NCBI GenBank assembly: GCA_024364735.1
Contig: JAGFNQ010000723.1
Span: forward strand, 672,792 to 736,791
Source of the DNA: Boesenbergia rotunda
Lineage: Eukaryota > Streptophyta > Magnoliopsida > Zingiberales > Zingiberaceae
Length of the DNA stretch: 64,000 bases
Reading direction: 5' to 3'
Every line of letters begins with the position of its first letter. Position 1 is the stretch's first letter. A model generated the notes under the pieces. That model was not told the origin of the DNA and ran no database searches. It saw only the letters and a program-made list of their open reading frames with translations. Shown in pieces: positions 57,006-64,000 of this stretch. The position numbers and the translations under genes were made by a program.

Positions 57006-57480
57006 ATCCACTGATCTAGCCTTGGTGATACAGCAAGATTAGAGGGTTGGGCACCCAAAATCTCATCTCCTATCTCAACCCTAACTACTGATCTAGGTTT
57101 TTCAGAATTCCAGATATGGGAGGTCCATCAGTGAGTTTTGCTCAAAACTCACTGATAGACCTAATCCACTGATCTAGCCTTGGTGATACAGCAAAATTAG
57201 AGGGTTGGGCACCCAAAATCTCATCTCCTATCTCAACCCTAACTACTGATCTAGGTTTTTCAGAATTCCAGATATGGGAGGTCCATCAGTGAGTTTTGCT
57301 CAAAACTCACTGATAGACCTAATCCACTGATCTAGCCTTGGTGATACAGCAAGATTAGAGGGTTGGGCACCCAAAATCTCATCTCCTATCTCAACCCTAA
57401 CTACTGATCTAGGTTTTTCAGAATTCCAGATATGGGTGGTCCATCAGTGAGTTTTGAGCAAAACTCACTTATAGACCTAA
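57006..57480. repeat. 158-bp tandem triplicate
   Basis: Units start with atccactgatctagccttgg at 57006, 57164 and 57322, exactly 158 bp apart and almost identical. The third ends with a modified copy. The inner part includes gtgagttttgctcaaaactcac, a perfect short hairpin. Confidence 0.9.
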
Positions 57481-57519
57481 ATCACTGATCTAGGTTTTTC
57501 AGAATTCCAAATATTTTTC

Positions 57520-57895
57520 TTTCAGGCCCAAGTTGGGCCTGAAATAATTTTATTTCAGGCCCAAGGTGGTCCTGAATAATTTTATTTCAGGCCCACGGTG
57601 GGCCTGAAATAATTTTATTTCAAGCCCACGGTGGGCCTGAAATAATTTTATTTCAGGCCCAAGGTGGACCTGAATAATTGTATTTCAAGCCCAAGGTGGG
57701 CCTGAATAATTTTGTTTCAGGCCCACGGTGGGTCTGAAATAATTTTATTTCAGGCCCACGTTGGGCCTGAATAATTTTATTTCAGGCACACGGTGGGCCT
57801 GAAATAATTTTATTTCAGGCCCACGGTGGGCCTGAAATAATTTTATTTCAGGCCCAACTTGGGCCTGAATATATCTTATTTCATGCCCAGCTTTG
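57520..57895. repeat. Palindromic ggcctgaaat array, block 3
   Basis: About ten units with the consensus tttcaggcccacggtgggcc then tgaaataatttta. This is the most regular of the arrays; some units read aaggtgg or acttggg in the centre, always keeping partial dyad symmetry. Confidence 0.88.
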
Positions 57896-57976
57896 TTCAA
57901 TAAAATTAAAAACATAATCAATAAAATTAAATATATCTGAATTTTAGAGCCTTGAAAAGTAAATATAAATACATAA

Positions 57977-58349
57977 TCAATAAAATGCATTTGCATTCAT
58001 ATAAGGATCTTCAGCTAATGGAAACTCCTCCTCTAAGTCACTGTACTCATCTGGGGGGAAATCATATTCCTCAATCTGCATATCATCGGCTTGGAATTCT
58101 AGTACACTTGTAATGGGTTCTAATTCATTTGCATTCCGGATTTCAATTCCTTCCTCCCCACTCCAAGTTGCCTCAAAGAATTCAACAACTCTTGAAGAAG
58201 AATTCAAACCCTCACCTTCTATATTAGTTGCTTCTTCATTTAGATCAATTGTCAAATTCCTTGTAATTTCTGATCCATTCCCCGTGACAGCATTATCATC
58301 AAGAGTATTCCATATTTCGGAGATAATTTCGTCAATATCATTATCATCC
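57977..58349 (-). CDS. Acidic hypothetical protein, last exon, antisense in the MULE
   Basis: A minus-strand exon following a good acceptor (ttattttttag|ggatgat at 58350) reads DNDIDEIISEIWNTLDD, then NLTIDLNEEATNIEGEG and PPDEYSDLEEEFPLAED, and stops at 57977: about 124 residues, strongly acidic. No domain is recognised. It is bracketed by two palindromic arrays. It may be the 3' end of a gene whose earlier exons lie between 58440 and 59290 or have been lost. Its open length and intron boundary make it more likely real than a shadow frame. A fragment of a transposase is possible but not supported by any motif. Confidence 0.4.
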
Positions 58350-58439
58350 CTAAAAAATAAATTACAATTATATTTAGCAAACTTTGAAAAACATAATCAA
58401 GGACCTAGGAAGGCCCAAACCTCTAACCTTGCTGAAAAA

Positions 58440-58860
58440 TCCTGAAATTTTCCCACTTGAGGCCCACCCTCGGCCTGAAATGGAGGTATTCAAGCCCAAA
58501 CTGGGCCTGAATTGAAGTGATTTCAGGCCCACCCTGGCCCTGCCAATTTTTTATTTCAGGCCCTCCATTGGGCCTGAAATGATTTATTTCAGGCCCACCG
58601 TGGGCCTGGAATCATTTTATTTCAGGCCCACCCCCTTGTGCCTCCCAGGGCCTGAAATCACAGGGCCTGAATTATATTGATTCAGGCCCTCCCAGGCCCT
58701 CAAATCCAATGATTTCAGCACCTGTAAGGACCTGAAATCTTTTCATTTCAGGCCCTGGGTGGACCTGAATTCCTTTTTTTTCAGGCCCTAGGTGGACCTG
58801 AATTCATTTTTTTTCAGCCCCTGCTAATGCCTGAAAACAACATATTTGATTCACTCCTAG
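58440..58860. repeat. Palindromic ggcctgaaat array, block 4
   Basis: More degenerate units of ttcaggcccaccctgggcct and ggcctgaaattattt, grading into non-palindromic ttcaggcc words by 58860. Confidence 0.8.
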
Positions 58861-59503
58861 GGCCTAAAATCTAATGATATCATGCACTCCTAGGGATTTA
58901 ACTCATTTAATTTCTGGCCCTTCTAGGGCCTGATATGGTAATATATCATCCCTAGGTCGAATTCAAGCATTTTTTTTATCTTCATTTTAACAAATTTCAC
59001 AGAGCCTTATTATGTAATCATATCACCCTTAGACTCTTCCAAACATACAAATTGTAGCAAGAGTTGATAAGTATAAAACCAGGTCTGATACAATATCAAA
59101 GATGACAATCATACGTACATTACTATTTGTATTCGTTACCAATCTGTTGCTTGCTTTTTCTCTTTCAACACCTATCTTCCTCAGCTGCTATGATCAATTG
59201 AGTTGTGCAAAGTCGAAATATATACGTACCCTCGTGATGATTCGACTTTTGCAAGTTAGTATTATATATATAGGCTGAGAATATTTCCACTACCTTGACA
59301 TCCGAACCACATATTCTTATTTTACTGTAAAAGTGGTTCGAATGTCTCGAAAATGAGAATGGAAAAGGTCTATTGTGACGCCAAGGGTATAATAGGAAGT
59401 TCACTTAAAATGCTGCGCCCTTTGGTAAAATAGAAACCATGGGACGTCCTTTGATAATTTCGTATTGTTACGTACGCCCTTTGGTAAATTGCCGAATATT
59501 TAA

Positions 59504-60945
59504 TTATGATCCTGAAATAAATATATTAAGAAACAATGAACCGATCGGGATCGTCATAATTGTAATCTGGCTGAATTTAATAGTGAATCCGATGAAATTG
59601 CATACAACGATCTCTGACGGGTTCACCGTACCCTTCGGAATATAATTTGGTTCGGGACGATGATCGAAGACTGTCGATAGTGTCCAATCAACAATCGGAT
59701 AAATCGTCAATAATGACTAATGATTGTGGGACATGGGACAAGGAGATTTTGGGATAGAGAATCCCTTATCGTCATATGTAACAGTACTGAGATGAGAGAT
59801 GAGATATTCTGTCTTGTTATTTTTCATATGTCTTCTCTGTTCTAAATCACTCGATCACATTAATTTAGATTTATTTGTCACCCGATCACTCACCGTGGCA
59901 GCCTTCAACCACTTGGCCCGGCCAATGTATAACCTCTAGGAAGATAAATCCTGAAGGATCGTGGCCAATTATAACCAATTGGACACGATCCGGTCATAAT
60001 TGATCGTGATTCTCTAAAGTTCACGTTACCTAAACGTTATAGTTTGGTCGGGTTAAATGGCCGGAGGTCATCGACGGTGACTAGGTGAAAATCGAATCCA
60101 AAGCAATAACGTCGGGCAATTTAAAACAGGATACACATGAAAAAATGGGGAAGGAGGATCCCGTCTCAACAGAACTTGCAATAATACACATAATCTGTCT
60201 TCGGTGACATAATTATTAACTTAAATGATCATAAATGAAAATGGATAGAATTTGTTAGAGAATAAGTCCATAGAAAATAAATTCATTCTCATTTTTAACT
60301 TCGTGATGATTTATCTTCTTTTTAAATATCTTGGAATGGGCGTGGAGAGGCACTTGAGATTAACAGAATCCATTTTGTCACGCAATCTATTTACTAAGAT
60401 ATTTTAGTTTTAAATATATTAATAATATGTATATAATGAAATAATCAATACTTTACCTTTCCATATTTGCACCACGTAAAATATTATCGACAAAAATTTT
60501 CCAAAATGCGCCTCTAAAGTTTGGGATTGTTAAAAGGCATTCCAAAATTTAAGAAAGTCCAAAATTGTATCTCTTTTCATTTTAACTCCATGTCAAATTG
60601 ATTTTTTTTTTCTTCTCCTTCCTTTCTCCTTAATACTCCTTCTCCTTAATAGTCCTTTCTCCTTTATACGTAACTTTCTTTTCTTCTCTCTGATTCAATT
60701 TAATTTGTTTTCCCCTCTTTTATACATGCATATAATCACTATGATATTATTTTTTAAAAAATTAACATCTTCTTTTATACCGACATAGATGAACATTTCA
60801 GAGTAAAATATCTACAAGAAGATTAAGACAGAAACTTGCAAAAATCCTTTCATTCCAAGCAGATGAGTACATTACAAAGTCAGGGAATAAAGGAAACCAA
60901 GTGAGAAAGCAAAAAAATACACAACACTAGTTTTAGAAAAAGCTC
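59504..60945. other. Intergenic, with a degenerate relative of the 23.6-kb foldback MITE
   Basis: Between about 59890 and 60100 the order gatcgtgg..aatt, cacgatccggtcataattg, ttcacgtt, gttatagtttggtcggg and ggccggagg repeats the arm of the MITE at 23633-24036, much mutated and without recognisable ends. Nothing else found; 60560-60720 is pyrimidine-rich. Confidence 0.45.
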
Positions 60946-63430
60946 CTACAGCTCCTTGTCATTAGGAGGGAGCTCTTCCCAAACTCGACTGAAACTCATA
61001 AAGTTGAGATCGACGTCCGGCTGCAGTAGTTGGGCCTTCTGGAGTTGGCTGATGGCACCGTTTAAGTCTTGCTTTAGTCGTTTAAAGACCTGCACTGCTA
61101 GGATATCACCGAATTCATCAAACTCCAAGAACCGGGCCTTGAACTCTGCCTCGGTCTCTCTTGGTCGGGACACCTCTTCAGGTTTGAGGTTCTACAGTTC
61201 GCCCTCAGCTTCCTCCTTGGCAATCCTTAGTTGAGCCACCTCAGAGGACATTTTCTCTTTGTCTTCCAAGGTCTCCTTGAGCCTCTCTGAGGTGGTCGAG
61301 GCTTCTGACCGAGCCCGAGAAACATCCTCCTGGAGGTCGGTCATGTGAGCAACTGCAGCCTTCACCATCTTTTCCTTCTGGACCAGCAGGTTGGCTTGCT
61401 CCTGGATCCGACCGTTCAGGGATGTTGTGGACGACTCCAGAAGTTGGATGTCCCTGGACAGCTTCTTCTCCTTGGCTTGAAGCTGATCCCGCTCCTCGGT
61501 TAGGGTGTGCAAGTCATTCGAGAGGGTCACTACCCTCTCGGACATCAACCACTCCCTATGACGAGAGTCGTGTAGGGCTGACTCTAAGGCCAACAGAGTC
61601 TCCAGCTGATGCTCCACTTTCACCTGGAGAGCTCTGCTGACCTCTGCTTGCAAGAGCTCCGCTCGATGGGCATGGTCGCCCTCGGCCTCCGCCTTCAGTG
61701 CTCTGCGGGTCATGGACTCAACCTCCCGCCAGGAACATAAATGACGGCCGGCTGTGAGGCAATCTTGAGCAGTCTGTCATAGTATAGAAGAATTAGAAAA
61801 TGTGAATTAAAGTAACATAAATAAGTGGAGGTCCTTACCTTCAAGAGGGACTCGTGGAGGTTGGTCAGAGGCTCGGCCGAAGTGTGCACGACACCCCCTC
61901 CCAAGACTCCTTGGCTCCTCAGGGCGCCGCCTCGGCTCACTGAGGGTGAGGAGTCTTTGGGTTGAGGGAGAAGTTGGATGGTAGGAGCTCCCAGAGGCAC
62001 AGATGAAGGGTCGGAGACGTCCTCGTCGAAGCTGGAGGCCCCCTTCGAAGAACATCCCTCGATAAGGACTTCCCTGAACTACACTGGGGGGAAGGATTAC
62101 GAAGCTGCCTCCAATGACGCTTGAAGCTTCTTGCGTAAGCGATCGAGCTTCATGCGAGGTTTGGTAGGCACCACTCGCTTGCCTTTGGAAGTGTCGGAAG
62201 AGTTGGCCGGGGAAGTGCTGGTGGTCTGACCTCCTGTCGCTGGAGTGGTCGTCGGTTTGAAATGATGAGACAAGGGGATGGTGTCCTCGTCATCAGATAT
62301 TGGGATGCCCTCTTCAGGGATGGAGGGGAGTTTGCTGGGGTTGAAACGGCGTAGCCTTTTCCACTTCAATGGGTGTTTCTCGTGGCGTTTCCTCTTGGGT
62401 CGCCCTAAGGATTTAGGCAGCTGCGTGTCGGCTGGAGGCGCCGACTTCTCCTTATTTGGTCTCGCCTCGATGATAACGAGAGGCAGGTCGGTCTCCTAGG
62501 CGACGTTGGCCTCCTGGGCAACAGGCAGCTTCGGGGCCCCTTGGTCCGTAGCCGGATTGATCACGGCTGGTGCCTCTATTTGCTCCGGCGCTGCGTGTTC
62601 ACCGGACGACTCTGCGGCCTCCTCCAAAGCCTCAATCGGGGCAGTTGGTGTGATGAGAGGGACCGGAGGACCAGGGCCTCCTTGTTGGCTTCATCCCACT
62701 TGATGAGTCAATCACCCTTGATAGCATGATGTCCTATGTAATAAACAAGCAATGGAACATCAGTTAGAATTAACAGGTATTAATAAAAAAGATGAACTTA
62801 TCGAGGTTGGGGCTAATGCTGGTGACTTTAGGGCTGAGGCCCGCTCAGTACATGAGTTTGTCACTATGCACCAGACTCGGGCCGCTAAACTCCATGCCGG
62901 ACAGAAGACTTCTTGCCCGCTGGTAGGTTGGGTCCTGTTGGAAGTCCCCTAGTTTCGGAGGAGCAAGCAGGTTTTCCCTCCAGTGACTGGGGTCGAAGGG
63001 ACATTGGGGCAGTTGAATGAAGTAGAATCGCTTTTTCCATCCCTTGTGGGAAGAAGGGAACCTCAAGGCAAGGGCGCGCCGTATTGCTAAATGTCCCTCG
63101 CGAGCCAGTCGGAACAAAGAAAAAAATAGAAGAAATGAGGGGTTAGAGGGATGTCGAAGTGCTTAGCTTATCTGAGCGAAGGCGTTGGGAGCCATTTGGT
63201 GGAAAGGAATGTCTATGTAAGTGGAGATGCCCATGAAGAAAGGGGGGAGATGCCCTCGAAGTTCGCAGAAGCCCTTTTGGAAGACTAATTCAAAGGGATT
63301 GCCTCGGACCTAGGGATGAATGTTTCGATTCCTCGGATTCGACAAGCCGCCAATGAAATAGTAATGGATATATGGACCTACCACAGTATAGTTTCTTTGT
63401 TACACCACTAGTCTAATCAGTCAGCCACAC
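60946..63430 (-). pseudogene. Gypsy-type gag-like coding region with coiled coil, decayed
   Basis: On the minus strand, from about 63430, the frame reads ISTYIDIPFHQMAPNAFAQI then a stop. After a frame change come FPSSHKGWKKRFYFIQLPQC and KLGDFQQDPTYQRARSLLSG (63117-62845), the same domain as at 18.2-19.0 kb. A Lys/Pro/Ser-rich segment follows (62369-62097, ending TKPRMKLDRLRKKLQASLEA). Then 61713-61192 is a 173-residue coiled coil with heptad Leu/Glu/Lys (LTEERDQLQAKEKKLSRDIQ), interrupted by TAG and continuing EEVSRPRETEAEF to the terminal PPNDKEL (60946). Several stops and frame changes break it. No protease, reverse transcriptase or integrase is seen. Confidence 0.6.
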
Positions 63431-64000
63431 TTTCTTCGATTAGACTTGAAGGGAGGGACTTGTGATGGGGTTGAGCATCCCATGGTTTACACGTGAAATG
63501 AAGAAGCTATATATGTATCGAGGTTCACCGAGTCTGAACGACTCTTTCAAACTCCCGAGACCACCTCGGGCAGGTAGACTCCTGAGACCACTTCGGGAGG
63601 GTAGACTCCCGAGACCCCCTCGGGAGGGCAAATCCCTGAGACCAACTTGGGATTGTGTGAGCCCGAGACCTCCCTGGGAAGATAGACTCCTGAAGCTCTT
63701 CCGAGAGAAGAAATCTCCCGAGACCCCTGGGGGAAGCGAAGGCCCAAAAAGTCATAGACCCGATAACCCAACTCCAATAACCGTTACCCTTCCTTGTTCA
63801 GGAAAGGTGGCGGATAATTATTGTCATTTATATGCGACAATTAAAGCTCAATAATCGCGGGAGCCGTTACCTAAAAGCTATCAGGTAACCGGCAAGCACG
63901 GGACGTGGAGGAGAACGTGGAGATATGTGCGATCAATCCTACAGGTATATAAGGTACTCCAACCTCCCAGGTAAGGGGGTTACACTCTCTGAAATCACAA
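63431..64000 (-). mobile_element. LTR-like block upstream of the gag-like region, runs off the window
   Basis: Contains five or so tandem copies of gagacc.cctcgggagggtagactcc at 63550-63740, and at 63940-63990 tatataaggtactccaacct / gtaagggggttac, the inverse of the motif at 3245-3290 in the first LTR-like block. GC-rich and non-coding; it probably continues beyond 64000. Confidence 0.5.

Larger units (their letters stand above)
52415..59494. mobile_element. Mutator-like element (MULE), 7.08 kb, carrying a Ulp1-like gene
   Basis: Terminal inverted repeats of about 200 bp (52415-52619 and 59291-59494) match closely throughout, beginning caGtaatttatcaaagg and, inverted, cggcaatttaccaaagg. The 9-bp direct repeat aatatttaa flanks both ends (52406-52414 and 59495-59503), the duplication size of Mutator elements. 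Inside are a spliced DUF1985/Ulp1-like gene on the plus strand, arrays of a palindromic GGCCTGAAAT repeat, a 158-bp triplicate and an acidic ORF on the minus strand. No MURA-type transposase was recognised, so it is probably non-autonomous. MULEs carrying Ulp1-like proteases (Kaonashi/KIKI type) are known in plants. Confidence 0.88.

Noticed and set aside
56575..58880. CRISPR-like array because of regular palindromic repeats with spacers
   Set aside because: This is eukaryotic DNA; spacers are themselves repeats and unit length varies, so it is a transposon minisatellite.

Overview
This window is nuclear DNA of a flowering plant, almost certainly a monocot. It has spliced host genes with plant-specific architecture, plant transposon families (PIF/Harbinger, MULE, hAT, tRNA-derived SINEs, gypsy-type LTR blocks) and AT-rich intergenic DNA. 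The monocot placement is inferred from the transposon mix and a CTCCCGAG-rich LTR style; the species cannot be named from the sequence alone.

Layout. 0-9.9 kb: transposon debris, including a relic MULE end (270-378), LTR-like blocks (3.1-4.0 and 8.5-9.4 kb) and a SINE with a 16-bp target duplication (6481-6736). 9.9-23.5 kb: a segmental duplication (copy A 9908-18172, copy B 21342-23504, much rearranged). Here lie two small genes made of a papain-type propeptide (I29) without a working protease, and a wrecked WD40-like gene resembling the kinesin partner KIN14B-interacting protein. LTR, gag-like and hAT fragments interrupt copy A. 23.6-25.6 kb: foldback MITEs. 26.2-36.5 kb, minus strand: a 19-exon armadillo-repeat kinesin (ARK/KIN-U), reconstructed exon by exon, with two GC-AG introns and a frame problem at its N-terminus. 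39.0-43.6 kb: a PIF/Harbinger element with both ORFs, TIRs and a TAA duplication; its transposase has one nonsense codon. 45.66-48.27 kb: an array of about 12 SINE-like monomers in alternating orientation, with a U6 snRNA 3' fragment spliced in, the whole flanked by one 7-bp direct repeat. 48.9-52.1 kb, minus strand: a four-exon UEV1/MMS2 ubiquitin-conjugating variant with a 1-bp deletion. 52.4-59.5 kb: a complete-looking MULE with ~200-bp TIRs and a 9-bp duplication, carrying a DUF1985 + Ulp1-like protease gene, palindromic GGCCTGAAAT arrays and an antisense acidic ORF. 60.9-64.0 kb: a decayed gypsy-type gag-like ORF and LTR on the minus strand.

Only ARK (microtubule motor) and UEV1 (Lys63 ubiquitin chains) are ordinary host genes; the I29 proteins are candidate protease inhibitors. 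The most unusual structure is the alternating SINE/U6 palindrome array. The protease-to-propeptide conversion and the Ulp1-carrying MULE with its palindromic arrays come next. All coordinates and splice sites were read by eye; family names come from motif recognition, not database searches.
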